DNA from: Calamus simplicifolius
Taxonomy: Eukaryota > Streptophyta > Magnoliopsida > Arecales > Arecaceae
Length of the DNA: 64,000 nucleotides
Direction of reading: 5' to 3'
Assembly (NCBI GenBank): GCA_900491605.1
Contig: UESW01003903.1
Span: 1,169,363-1,233,362 of the forward strand
Shown here: positions 23,128 to 34,200 of the stretch, one piece after another
Layout of the letters: every line of letters begins with the position of its first letter
Position numbering within the stretch: position 1 is the first letter of the stretch
Notes under the pieces: generated by a model
What the model was told of the DNA's origin: nothing
The model's database searches: none
The model's input: only the letters and a program-made list of their open reading frames with translations
Position numbers and translations under genes: made by a program

Positions 23128-23335
23128 GCCGAAATTTTTAATAAGTGACGCACTTCGGCTTTGGCCGAGGCTTATAATAAGCAACACTTCGGCTTTGACC
23201 GAGGGTTTTAATAAGAAATGGAAATGCACTTCGGCTTTGGCCGAGGCTTTTAATAAGAAATGGAAATGCACTTCGGCTTTGGCCAAGGCTTTTAATAAGT
23301 AATGCACTTTGGCTTTGGCCGAGGCTTTTATTCTT
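23128..23335. repeat. 34-42-bp tandem array, about 5 units
   Basis: Units contain CACTTCGGCTTTGGCCGAGG followed by CTTTTAATAAG, with or without AAATGGAAATG. The shared TTCGGC-TTTG-GCCGAG forms a short stem. It sits between the small antisense ORF and the 54-bp array. Confidence 0.8.
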
Positions 23336-23339
23336 TGGC

Positions 23340-23925
23340 GCCGGTCGGGGCTTGTAAGCTGCCCGAATCCGTCAAAGTTTTCTTCGCTCTTCGGTCTGGC
23401 CGAGGCTTGTAAGCTGCCCGAATCTGGCCGAAGTTTTCTTTGCTCTTTGGTCCGGCCGGGGCTTGTAAGCTGCCCAAATCCGATCGAAATTCCTTCACCA
23501 TTTGGTCGGGGCTTGTAAGCTGCCCGAATCCGGTTGAAATTCCTTCACCATTTGGTCCAGCCGGGGCTTGTAAGCTGCCCGAATCCGGATAAAGTTTTCT
23601 TCGTTCTTTGGTCCGACCGGGGCTTGTAAGCTGCCTGAATCCGGCCAAAGTTTTCTTTGCTCTTCGGTCTGGCAGGGGCTTGTAAGCTGCCTGAATCCGG
23701 CCAAAGTTTCTTCACCATTTGGTCCGTCGGGGCTTGTAAGCTGCCCGAATCTGGACGAAGTTTTCTTCGTTCTTTGGTCCGCCAGGGCTTGTAAGCTGCC
23801 CGAATCCGGCCGAAGTTTCTTCACCATTTGGTCCGATCGGGGCTTGTAAGCTGTCCGAATTCGGACGAAGTTTTGTTCATTCTTTGGTCCGGTCGGGGCT
23901 TGTAAGCTGCCCAAATCGGACGAAA
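23340..23925. repeat. About 54-bp tandem array, 11 units
   Basis: The word GGGGCTTGTAAGCTGCCCGA recurs 11 times by hand count, about every 48-57 bp. It is separated by CCGGCCGAAG and TTTTCTTCGCTCTTTGGTCC or close variants. Minus-strand frames through it read as repeats (DSGSLQAP and similar), which are by-products of the array. Confidence 0.88.
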
Positions 23926-24242
23926 TTTTGGAGATCACTTGGCCCCCAGCCGTACTGTAGGTGCTTGACCATACCGAGTCTTTGTTGAATAGGACTCGGC
24001 CCAGCCATGGTGCGGAGATATCGCTACTCAAGAGATAGCTCGGTCATGCCGAGAATGGGTAAGTAACATCCATTTTTCATTATGATTTTTCAGAAAAAAT
24101 GATTGCAGCGATCGAGCCATAAATAATAGAGACAAGATGCTAATGCTGTAAATAGGGCGAGTCTATAGAAAGCGTACCCTACTGGTGGTATATATGGAAA
24201 TTGCCCGAATTTCATGTTCGGGGAATAGATTCCGCTCAGATC

Positions 24243-25388
24243 CTAGAGCTTGTAGGTGCCAGGTCCGATGACTTCCGCCACTTGATAGGGGCCTTTCCAG
24301 TTCGGAGACAGCTTTCCTTGTTCTAATGGTTTGGAGATGGATGCTTTCCGGAGGACGAGATCGCCGGATGCGAAGGATTTTCCTTTGACTCTAGAGGCAT
24401 GGTAGCGAGCCACTCTTTGCTGATATGCAGCTATCCTGATTCGAGCTTTCTCTCTGATTTCTTCCACCATGTCAAGATTGGTGCAGAGCTGCTCATCGTT
24501 AGCCTCCTCCGAGTAGCTCTCCACCCGCGGAGAAGGAAGCCCTATCTCCACGGGGATGGCAGCTTCTGTGCCGAAGGCCATCCGGAATGGGGTCTTGCTA
24601 GTGGGTATGCTCTGGGTGGTGCGATAGGCCCATAGGACGTGGTGAAGTTCGTCCGCCCATCTGCCTCGGCTCTGGCAAGCCGAGCCTTGATCCCTTGAAG
24701 CAGGGTTCGATTAGTCACCTCGGCTTCTCCATTGGCTTGGATGCCCTACCGATACAAGGCGGTGGCAAATTTCATGCTCCTCGCAGAAACCTTGGAACTT
24801 TGGGTTATCGAACTGCTTGCCATTATTGGTGATAATATGTGGGAGGCCAAAGCGACAAATAATGGATCTCCATATGAAGTCTCTGGCCCGAGCTTCGGTT
24901 ATTTGGGCAACTGCCTCGGCCTTCACCCACTTGGTGAAGTAGTCGATGGCGACAAACAAGAACTTTCTCTATCCAGTGGCGAGGGGAAAAGGGCCAAGAA
25001 TATCCATCCCCCACTTAGCAAAGAGCCAAGCGAAGGAAATAGGGACCAAACTGGTGGAGGGGAGCCTCTGGATGCTGGAATATCTCTGACAGGGGTCGCA
25101 AGCTCGGACGAGGTCGTCAGCATCTTTTTGCATGGTGGGCCAATAATACCCCTGGCGCAGCACCTTGTGGCATAAGGACCGGCTCCCCAGATGGTTGCTG
25201 CAGATTTTCTCATGTACCTCCCGAAGAGCATAATCAACTTCAGATGGGCGAAGGCACTTGAGTAGCGGCATGGAAAAGGATCGCTTATACAGCTGGTCAT
25301 CGATCAGCACATAGTGGGTTGCTTGCAATTTCAGCTTCCTTGCTTCCTTGCGGTCGGCTGAGAGCGACCCTTCTTTAAGATACTTCAA
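24243..25388 (-). pseudogene. Tat integrase (zinc-binding, core, C-terminal)
   Basis: The N-terminal zinc region is visible: H...H in VHEKICSNHLGSRSL, then C-x2-C in VRACDPCQRY. The core starts KWGMDILGPFPLATG (first catalytic Asp) and, after a frameshift near 25000, continues FVAIDYFTKWVKAEAV. The motif that is normally T-D-N-G here reads IITNNGKQF, so the second catalytic Asp is Asn, one G-to-A change in sense. The C-terminal part AFGTEAAIPVEIGLPSPRVE through NWKGPYQVAEVIGPGTYKL is clear, but a TAG at 24243-24245 cuts it. Integrase joins retroelement DNA to the chromosome. This copy could not work because of the Asp loss, frameshifts and stop. Confidence 0.9.
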
Positions 25389-25509
25389 TATGGGATCAAC
25401 CAGGATGGTTTGGCCTCAACCTATATCACTCGGTCAGCCTCCGCGATGCTAGGCTTTTCCAGAATCTCCAGGGGAAACTTCCGCTCGGAATCCATTGATT
25501 CCATAGTTG

Positions 25510-25900
25510 CTAGCCGAGACAATAGATCGGCGCGTGCATTCTCGGATCTTGGGATCTGTATGATTTCAAATTCAGAGAAGTGGGAAAGTAAGTCCGCACC
25601 TGTTGAAGATACCGAATCATGTTAGACTCCCGGACCTCGAACTCGCCCCGCACATGACCGGCTACCAATTGAGAGTCAGTAAAGGCATTTAGCTTCTTCA
25701 TTTTAAGGTCTTGGACGATTCGGAGTCTAGCGAGCAGAGCTTCATATTTGGCTTCATTGTTGGAGGCTGGGAAGGAGAAGCGAACGCCATACTCGAAGGT
25801 CACCCCATCTGGACTGGTGAGGATTAAGCCAGTGCCGGAGCCATTGGCATTAGACGACCCACCAACGTGGAGCAGCCACAGGGCGTCTGATCTCGGGTGC
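25510..25900 (-). pseudogene. Second, archaeal-type RNase H (Tat hallmark)
   Basis: It reads LLHVGGSSNANGSGTGLIL, then FSFPASNNEAKYEALLARL, then AFTDSQLVAGHVRGEFEVR. These are the acidic motifs of the RVT_3/aRNH family (the Glu in NNEAKYEALL and the Asp in TDSQL); the usual first Asp (D-G) appears as V-G-G here. It lies between the canonical RNase H and integrase, as expected for the Tat lineage, and supports that assignment more than any other domain. Confidence 0.85.
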
Positions 25901-25959
25901 TCAGAGGAGTCCGGAGTGGAGCCATCCTCTGGGATGGTACATTCGAGGAGGAAATCAGT

Positions 25960-26400
25960 TAGAACCTGTGCTTTGATGGCCGGGCGAGGTTGGTATCAGA
26001 TATCATGCTCGCTTAACTCGACGACCCACTTAGCCATTCTCCTTGATGTCTCCGGACGATGGACCACCATCGCCTTGATGGTTGGTCGGTAAGGACTGTC
26101 ATAGAATGCACCAGGAAATATAGCCGCAACCTCCAAACCGACGTTACCAGGGCCAAAATTAACTTCTCGACCTGGGTGTACCTTGTCTCGGCATCTCGGA
26201 GCAGCTTGCTGATATAATAGATCGTTTTTGGATCTTGTTCTCTTCTCTGACCAACACTAAGCCAACGGCACCTTCTGAAACTACCAAGTAGAGAAATAAC
26301 ATTTCTCCCGAATTCGGACTGCTGAGGAGGGGTGGAGAGCCGAGATATCTCTTGAGGTCCTCGAACGATTTCTGACACTCGGAAGACCATTGAAAATTCT
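25960..26400 (-). pseudogene. Tat RNase H (canonical, after RT)
   Basis: The visible motifs are KTIYYISKLLRDAETRYTQV followed by EKLILALVTSVWRLRLYF and MTVLTDQPSR, the standard gypsy RT-RNase H segment. Frameshifts break it at both ends. Its normal job is to remove the RNA strand during reverse transcription. Confidence 0.8.
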
Positions 26401-26407
26401 TGGCTTA

Positions 26408-27246
26408 TCAGAGAGCTTTAAAGAAAGGAAGGCATCTCTCGGCCAACCGAGCCACGAAGCGGTTGAGGGCCTCGATCCTTCCAGTCATGCACTGGACCTC
26501 TTTGATGGATGCTGGGGGTGCCATTTGCCGAAGGACTTGAATCTTCTGCGGATTGGCCTCAATGCCCCGCTGAGAAACTATGAAGCCCAGAAACTTTCCA
26601 GAGTTGACACCGAAGGCGCACTTAGTTGGGTTGAGCTTCATCCGATATTTTTGGAGCGTCGCGAAGCTCTGAGAGAGATCCTCAATATGTTGGGATGCTT
26701 CTTTGCTTTTGACCAGCATGTCGTCAACATATACCTCCATGTTTTGGTCGATTTACTCCTTGAAGACCTTGTTAATCAGCCTCTGGTAAGTAGCACCTGC
26801 ATTTTTAGACCAAAAGGCATGACACGGTAACAATAAGTACCTCGGTCGGTTATGAAGGCGGTCTTTTCTTCATCCTCGGGTGCCATTCAGATTTGGTTGT
26901 AGCCCGCATATGCGTCCATGAAGGTCAGCATCTGATGATCAGAAGTGGTGTCTACAAGCTGATCAATCCAAGGGAGAGGGAAGCTGTCCTTCGGGCATGC
27001 TTTATTAAGGTCGGTGAAGTTGATGCAGATCCGCCATTTACCATTCGACTTCTTTACCATGACAATATTGGACAGCCAGCTCGGATAATTTACCTCCCGA
27101 ATGAAATTTTCCTCGATGAGCTTGTCAACTTCTTCCTCGATTGCCTTCTGTCGCTCAGGGGCGAAGCTCCTTTTCTTCTGCTTCATGGGCGGGACATCTC
27201 GTCCACTTAAGACGATGGACGAGAACGTCTGGGCTGATTTAGGCAT
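26408..27246 (-). pseudogene. Tat reverse transcriptase
   Basis: The first part (27246-26887) contains EVDKLIEENFIREVNYPSWL, NIVMVKKSNGKWRICINFTD and DLNKACPKDSFPLPWIDQLV, ending MDAYAGYNQI and a stop. After frame changes in 26740-26887 the second part opens MEVYVDDMLVKSKEASQHIE, with an intact YVDD active site, and KFLGFIVSQRGIEANPQKI. These are classic Ty3/gypsy RT motifs. At least one stop and two frame changes disable the copy. Confidence 0.92.
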
Positions 27247-27365
27247 ATCAAAAGCGGACCAGGCGAAGACATCAGCATTCCTTCGGAGAAAGTCAATTAG
27301 CTCCAGCCGGGGTTTCCCTTTCAGCAGCGACCCGATCCTTATGGTTTGGTCGAGCCGAGCTTTGT

Positions 27366-27880
27366 TCAGCAGTACCTCCTCAGCTCTTCGGCTGCTTCTC
27401 CTCGTTGCTCGGCAAAGTCCTCCCGAGCATCCAGCTCATCAACTTCGGGCAGTTCGGACTGAAGGCTGGTAACGAAGCACTGCCGAGCTACAGCTTGGTT
27501 TCCTCGAACTACTTCCACTCCCCATCCGGTAGGGAACTTCATTGCTAGATGCGGGATGGAGACAGCGGCTCTAAGGGACATCAGGCCGGGTCTCCCAAAG
27601 ATTGCATTGTAGGGCGACCGAAGCTTGGTCACCAAAAAAATCTATATGAACAGTGGCAACGCAAGGCCAAGTTCCTGCGCGGACCATCAAGGTCACGACC
27701 CCCTCTGGGGTAATAACATCGCCGGTGAACCCCATTAGAGTGGAGTCTACGTCTCGGAGATTCTCCATGAGTAATTTCATCTTCACAAACACATCGAGAT
27801 ACAAAACAAGACAGAGCTCCCACTATCGATAAGGATTCGGTCTACATCATAATTGTTTAGATTGAGGGATACAACCAGCG
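27366..27880 (-). pseudogene. Tat aspartic protease
   Basis: The active-site box LIDSGSSVLF is readable near 27810-27835. In a shifted frame follow MGFTGDVITPEGVVTL and, after a further shift, AIFGRPGLMSLRAAVS and ARQCFVTSLQ. This is the usual protease-to-linker sequence ahead of RT in gypsy elements. It would mature the Gag-Pol polyprotein. Frameshifts near 27800 and 27635 break it. Confidence 0.85.
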
Positions 27881-27969
27881 CATCATCATGCGGGAACTAT
27901 ATCTTTTGGAGGTCGTTGTCGAAGAAGGAGAGCTCATTAGTCCGCGCTCTCTTTGGCGCTGAACCTTCT

Positions 27970-29546
27970 TCATCGTCCTGCCAGCTCGATGGACTACCGA
28001 CTGCCTTAATTACATTGATGTGGGCGCGACCGGAGGATTTGGAGGAGGAGGCTGCTGGGGCTCAAGCTGACGGTCACCCCCGTTCCTTGGCTCGGGCGCT
28101 CTCCTGAATTGATCCAGCCTATCCCGCTGGATGAGCCTCTCGATTTTATTCTTCAGCTACCAACACTCCTCGGTGTCATGGCCATGGTCCGATGGTAGCA
28201 GCAATATTTGGTTGGGTCTCTCCGAGCCGCATTTCCTTGGAGAGGAGGTGGTTGAGGAAGCTGACGCTCTATCTTTATAAGGATCTCCGCCCTCGGGGCA
28301 GTGAGCGGGGTGAACCGGTTGAACCTCCTAGGCATGCTCCGGGTGCAGTTCCTCGGCGGCGGCGGAGGAACTCTTTGGTGGCGAGGTGGGCTCGGCTGGC
28401 GGGCAGATCAGTGCTTGTCTGAGCCCTTGGACTCCTTCTTCCTTGTCAGCTCGATGTGGGCAGCCCTTCGTGATTCCTTGACTCTGGCATACTTGTCCGC
28501 TAGGGCCATCATATCAGAGAGGTTCGGAGAGTAGCTGACCTCCAACGCTAGGTAAAAGTCACTCTCCTTCAACACTCCGCCCGCCAGGATGGACATGGCC
28601 ACCTCATGATTAAGATGGTCCACTTTCATCATGGCCGTATTGAAACAGCCGAGATATTTCTTCAAGGACTCCCCCTCTCTCTGCTTAACCTCAAAGAGGG
28701 AGTCAGACCTCCACCGGTGACGACGGTTGCTGACGAACTGGCTGATGAAGAGGGGCTCAGCTCATCAAATGAACCAACGGAACCTGATTTTAAGGCATTC
28801 AACCATGTTCGAGCGGACCCCTGAGGGTGGAAGGGAAGACATGGCAGAGGATCGCATCTGATGCCCCGTGGAACATCATGATCGATCGGAAGCTGCTGAG
28901 ATGGTCGTCGGGATCGGAGGATCCATGATAGGGCTCGATGGCGGGTAATTTGACATGGAGGAAATCACTTCCTCCATGATCTCCTTGGAGAAGGGAATGT
29001 CCTGCTCCGCCTTATGCTAGAGCGGATGGGCCTGCTTGGTGGCATCCAGCTCCTGGTGCATCTTTCGGAGTTGCCAGTGGATCTCCTCAGGCACAGCAGG
29101 AGGAGTTGGGCGAGGAGAGTACTGAGACGGTGTCGAGTCGTGACAAGAGAACATCGGAGAGAGGGATCGGGCCCATCGAGATCGGGAAAGATCCTTGCCG
29201 TAGACCCCTTAGGGGACTGGCTCAGCTTCCTTAGGATGACGAAGGGGGTCTGCAACCTCATGCAGGCCGGAAGAAGAGATCGTTGGATGAGCGGGGGCCG
29301 CATTCTCCTCAAGAAGGTACGGAGTAGGTGCAGCTGGATGGGGGCTTCAAAGCACCCCTGGATCAGATGGGCCAGAGCTTGGACATGCTGAACCAGTGAG
29401 GCAAACTAGTCCTGGGTCACTGGGGCCGTTGGTGGCGATGGAGTCTCAGCCGGTGGTGGTGGAGGCGCTATACTGCTCATCGGATCAGGTCTTTGGGAGG
29501 CGACCTGATCCGGGGCTTCGAAAGTAACCTTTCTTCGATTGGCCAT
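27970..29546 (-). pseudogene. Tat gag
   Basis: The start is the ATG at 29546: MANRRKVTFEAPDQVASQRP, then a Pro-rich stretch and a TAG at 29406-29408, where CAG is the likely ancestor. Further on, PFSKEIMEE and GSARTWLNALKSGSVGSFDEL match the gag capsid region. Then come SLKKYLGCFNTAMMKVDHLN and DLMSDMMALADKYARV-like text near 28410-28700. Near 28190-28330 stand LTAPRAEILIKIERQLPQPP and a zinc-knuckle-like YCCYH...DHGHDTEEC. Several stops and frameshifts occur. Gag would form the particle and bind RNA. Confidence 0.85.
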
Positions 29547-29608
29547 GGAAGTTCTCTTTCATATCAAGATCCTTGTCTCCTGGATCAGAAGTTTATGGGA
29601 CTTGAGGA

Positions 29609-29624
29609 TCCTTCCTCTAGTGCC
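29609..29624 (-). other. Primer-binding site of the Tat element
   Basis: In sense orientation TGGCACTAGAGGAAGG starts a few bases after the LTR end (CAACA AAT). The leading TGG is what a site pairing with a tRNA 3' CCA end needs. I do not name the tRNA. Confidence 0.65.
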
Positions 29625-29628
29625 AATT

Positions 29629-30761
29629 TGTTGCTGCTGAAATCTGTCCTCCGACTCGGGCGCGATCGGGCTTCTGGATGGGCTCCCTCCTGGGCAAACC
29701 TGCAAAACAGTCCTCACGCAAGAGGCGTTGGGGGTGGCCCTCCGCGGAAGACTCTCCGATGCTCAAGTCAGCAGGGATGAGCAATCAACAAATATAAGGA
29801 GAAGGCTCTCGCTGAAGAGTCTCTCCAGGATGGCCTTTCGAGAGCTCTGAGCAGAGCGTTAATGGCAGAAAGGGGTGAGCAAGAGGTAGATGGAGAGTGG
29901 GCCAGTAAGCAAGTGCGCATACCTGAGAAGTCAGAAGATGGTTCTATTTATAGATGATCACCTGATTCCTTGGGAGCGTCGTGGGTCCGAAAGCTGTTAG
30001 GATTTGAATCCAGTTTGTTATAAGGTCAGTAAGATTTGTATCTTGTTAGTTAGAGGATCGATGGCTGGGAGAGTTGGTTGATGTCTTGAGATTCAGAGAT
30101 GGTGTTGGCTCCAAGGCTCTAGGCCACTCTCGGGTATGATTTTTGTTTAAACTCTCTCGTGCTGGATTCTGCAGAGGTACTTGAGTACCTAGGTCTGGCC
30201 AGGGCATAAGGATAGCTCGGCTTGCGGGGCACGGTGAATAGGAATAGCTTGGCTGAGGCCAAGAGATAGGAATAGCTTGGCTGAGGCCGAGAGACAGGGA
30301 TAGCTCGGCTGAGGCCGACATATTGGGATAGCTCGGCTGAGGCCGAGAGATAGGAATAGCTCAGCTGAGGCCGAAAGATGCTATAGCTCGACTGAGGCCA
30401 AGAGATGGGAATAGCTCGGCTGAGGCCGAGAGATAGGAATAGCTCAGCTGAGGCCGAAAGATGCTATAGCTCGACTGAGGCCAAGAGATGGGAATAGCTC
30501 GGCTGAGGCCGAGAGATGTCAATAGCTCGGCTGAGGCCGAGAGATGTTATAGCTCGGCTGAGACCGAGAGACAGGGATAGCTTGGCTAAGACCGAAAGAT
30601 GTGATCCGCGCCTTGGGAATCCTTGGCTCGCCGAGGGCTAAAGCGCCTCGATCCACTGAGGCTGATTCATCTCTAACGGGTATTGCACAGCAAGTGGGAG
30701 TCAGGGCTGATCCTAACCCCTTGCACGATTATTAATGCAACGATGATTTTACCCCTCAACA
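29629..30761 (-). repeat. LTR of the Tat element (5' LTR in sense)
   Basis: 1,133 bp, beginning TGTTGCTGCTGAAATC and ending ACCCCTCAACA on the plus strand. It is 114 bp longer than its partner, which four extra 28-bp array units explain. Confidence 0.93.
30207..30600. repeat. 27-28-bp LTR tandem array, 14 units
   Basis: Same unit as at 16236-16513, GGAATAGCTCGGCTGAGGCC + GAGAGAT. A block of three units (about 83 bp) occurs twice in a row, so expansion by segment duplication after insertion, or loss in the other LTR, is visible. Confidence 0.9.
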
Positions 30762-30961
30762 TGCATCAATGTCATTATGTCGTGTTTCACACAATTCATA
30801 GCCATGCCATCTCCTTTAATTGCATTAATTTACCGCCATTCATTACACTGGCATCATCGTAGGGACTCCTAGGCCTCCAAATGGAAGACAAGTAATGTAC
30901 CACCTCTAAGGTGACCAAAGCTCTCAATCGTGTTTTAAGTAGTAAAGCTGTCGGACATTAA

Positions 30962-31225
30962 GATAGTATTTGATAGAAAATATATTATTTATGAATAAAT
31001 GAATGAAATAGAGTTTATCTTCTGGCTATCTCTAAGAATATTTTTTGGCTATTCCATTGATCATATCAAATGCAAAAAAATAAATCCATAGAATAACTTT
31101 TTTTACTCTTATTTGGAAGGATAACCGGCTAGTCCTGCATTTTCTAGGAAATAAATTGAGGAAATAACCCATGATTAATCATGATTATCCCTTTGGTTAA
31201 CTTTATTTCTATTTCAAATACTATC
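30962..31225. mobile_element. Tourist-like MITE, decayed copy
   Basis: Its ends GATAGTATTTGATAG and TTTCAAATACTATC are GGTAGTGTTTGATAG-type termini with G-to-A/C-to-T changes. It is flanked by TAA at 30959-30961 and 31226-31228. The interior keeps ATTGATCATATCAAATGCAA. It is the most mutated copy of the family here. Confidence 0.8.
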
Positions 31226-34200
31226 TAAGAGCTTTCTCATTTGTAGACCGTGTATGATAAGCTTTTCTTTACTAGCCACCGAATCTGGGGTGCTTTCAGT
31301 TAATAGAATGTAATGTAGGAATTATTCAAGTGAGGTCTTAATTAGATAATGTTCATGCTGGCACTCGCTTAGAGGTTAATTAAGATGAACTTTGAAAGCC
31401 TGAATTCGATTTTAGCTAAAGTTGAGGGGCCCCAGCCAAAGTGAAAACCCACATGGTCCAGTCATTCATATATATATGGTTATTTTGTAAAGGAAGCAAA
31501 AGCAAAGTGAGAGAGATAAAGGATGAAAGACAAAAGAAGCTTTTCTCTTTTTTCTTTTTCTTTTTTTTTGTTTTTTTTGTTTTTTTTGGGTACCCATGAA
31601 CCTTTGCACACCATCCACTTTAGAGAGTTGCATTAAAATACCTTGAAGTGTTTCAATATAAATCAACACATGATCCAACCATCAGAAGTCTGGGAAGCAA
31701 GCCTAGATGCCCAATGAATCAATCCATATTCATTCATGTGGCCACCCAATTCTGCAAAAGAGAACCATCCTCTTTCCCCTCAACCCATTCCCCTTCCCCA
31801 CAAAATCTTACAAGATCATCTTCTATGGAGCCCCATCATTGTATCCTCTCTCTCTCTATATATCTATCTATCTATCTATCTATCTATCCATCCATCCATC
31901 TATCTATCTCTGTGTTTGTGCGTGTCTGGACCTGTTTGTTGGCATCTGATTATGATAAGAGTAGCAAGAAGGATTGCAACGTTCCAAAAACAGCAACCAA
32001 AGTTACACCCTTGTATTTTCCTCAAAAAACAAAAAGAAGTCTCACACTAGATCTCTCACCAGGTGCCCTTAATTAGCTAGTACAGCTTGGCCTACACTTC
32101 AGTGAAGTGGATCAAGCTGCAGCATTTCATTTGTGCTGCTGTTTCGTCTCGAGTTAGAGCTGCATGTGTATTTCTAAAGAGTTGTAGTTGTAGTTCTTGC
32201 AGCGGTCAAAGTTATGCACACTTCGGCAACAGAGACACGGCCATTTGCAGCTGTAGCGCCTGATATCCTACCATTATAACAGTGCTTTAGTAGTCCTACT
32301 CCCCCCAATTAAGCCCATAAGATCAACTCACACATAGGCCCCATCCAAACATTGGAACATTATTATAATTAGGTGCCCACATGGTCTAGATTTGCATAGA
32401 TATATATGCTCCCCTAGCTAGCTAGTATTTAAGTCCCTGACAACATATATATATTGCATAAATATCATAGCAAATGTTTTTGCTTCCATGCCCCCTTCTT
32501 CCTCCTCTTTCCACCACCAATCACTCTTGCTGTAAATGAAATAGTCTTCTTCTTCTTCTCTCTCTCTCTCTCTCTCTCTCTCTGCAGCTACTATTCTAAT
32601 TCAATGGCCTCACTGTTGGTATCGTGTATATACCTTGAACCTTGTGTGTCGGTTGGAGATATGCCCTAAAACTTTGCCGCCTTCTCCAGATGCTACAGCA
32701 AGGGAGAACAACAACACTGTTTGTGGCATCGATTGCAGTGGGGAAGCACAGTGCACACAATAAGGATTCTCGGGACCACGGCACAGCGCCCACGGGCCGT
32801 GCTGTAGCAATATTTAGGTGGTGATATCGGTTGGTGAGTCATAGTTTTGCATGGCCATTCGATAATGATCGTGGAGTGCAACTTTAGCTAGCTTTGGACC
32901 ATTATGGCAGCTAGCTGGTGTCGCAATTATTTTGTGTCACAAGAAGAATGGTATCACAATATCTATGCAAAGCTGGCGTACGTGAAGGTTTCCAAAGGCT
33001 GAAATCCTGGTTACGTCTCAGCGTACGGCCAGCAGCCGAGATCGAGATGAGCCACTGGTCTATCTCGCCAACATGACGAAGTTATCGTCTATTTAAGTTA
33101 TATATATATATATATATATATCCACTATGGTAGTGCAAACATCAGGAGATTCTTATACCTGGAAGTAAGATTATTTGAGGTGGGGTGCATTCTTTTAAAT
33201 TTATTGTTTTATGAGATCAGAACCTGATACGTACAGAGGATACAAGGACAGTGTATGTAAGTCAGAAGAAGACAATGAGACGAGATTTACATAATTGGAC
33301 CGCATTATTCATTTGCGATGCTTCCGTCACAAAACTATTTGCTTTCCTTGAGATGAATGTATCAAACACTGCAACAAAAGAACCATTACCAGAGAGTTAT
33401 CATGATGGTATTTATTATTTTGTGCAGCTATATATATATTTTTTCAGAGCATTTAAGATCAATTGCTTCTGGTTGTAATAAGGAGTATGTTCTGAAATCA
33501 GAAGGCATCTATGACATTTATTTACTATATATGCTGAGTTTAACTTAAATAAATTAAAAATTATTTCAACTTTCTGGCACTATTAATCCTTCAAAATTCC
33601 AAAAATACTCTAATAATCATATAAAAAAAGGGGTATGCCACATCACATGGAATCCGGCCTTTTCTTTAACTAAATCTCCTGGAGATGGACTGTGTCACAT
33701 GATATGATAAAGATTATCAATTAACACTGTCATTATCATCCAATCTTAATGAAATTTGATTTTAGAACTAAATTCTTTCCTCTTAAAAATTGTTCTGACC
33801 AAACCATCAACATTTATCACTATCTTTCTTGTCCTTAGCTAGTCCAAAAGAAATCTATAATTAGCTTAATCTCAATATAGTCTTTTAGAAAGTGTTGCTA
33901 AAGAAAGACTAATTATTAGCATGAAATTATTGAGATGTGTACATTTAAATTTTAATATCATATGAAGAAAACTTTAACCAAATTAATGTCCAATTATCAC
34001 CCACCTTTTAACTTAAATTTGGTCAATGTTATTTTTTGCTCCAGGAAAATGCTTCAAGGCGTCCTTTATACACATGTATGAAAATTTAATTGGCTTAATT
34101 TATAACTCTATAATCAATCAACCACTATATTCAGTAATAAATTCTACAAGATGTACCAACCTCTCTTGCCAAGAGAATTATTTGCACACAGGTAATAGGA

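Larger units (their letters stand above)
15663..30761 (-). mobile_element. Tat/Retand-like Ty3/gypsy LTR retrotransposon, 15.1 kb
   Basis: Two long terminal repeats (15663-16681 and 29629-30761) begin TG and end CA. The element is flanked by a perfect 5-bp duplication TGCAT (15658-15662 and 30762-30766). The sense strand is minus. The primer-binding site lies next to the LTR at 29629, and a polypurine tract next to the LTR ending at 16681. The order is gag, protease, reverse transcriptase, RNase H, second RNase H, integrase, then a 7.5-kb 3' region carrying an opposite-strand spliced ORF and tandem arrays. A second, archaeal-type RNase H and antisense extra ORFs are known marks of the Tat lineage, notably Retand-like elements. 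Stops and frameshifts in every ORF show it is dead. In the first ~98 aligned LTR bases I count ten mismatches, nine of them transitions, so the insertion is not recent. Confidence 0.93.

Noticed and set aside
23495..24031. 178-codon minus-strand frame in the Tat 3' region
   Set aside because: It reads across the 54-bp tandem array and only repeats DSGSLQAP-like words; it is a by-product of the array, not a gene.
32600..32830. Possible copia LTR start (GAGATATGCCCTAAA) and a GCTACAGCA inverted pair
   Set aside because: The match is too short, no LTR end, second LTR or target duplication was found, and the inverted pair is only about 10 bp.
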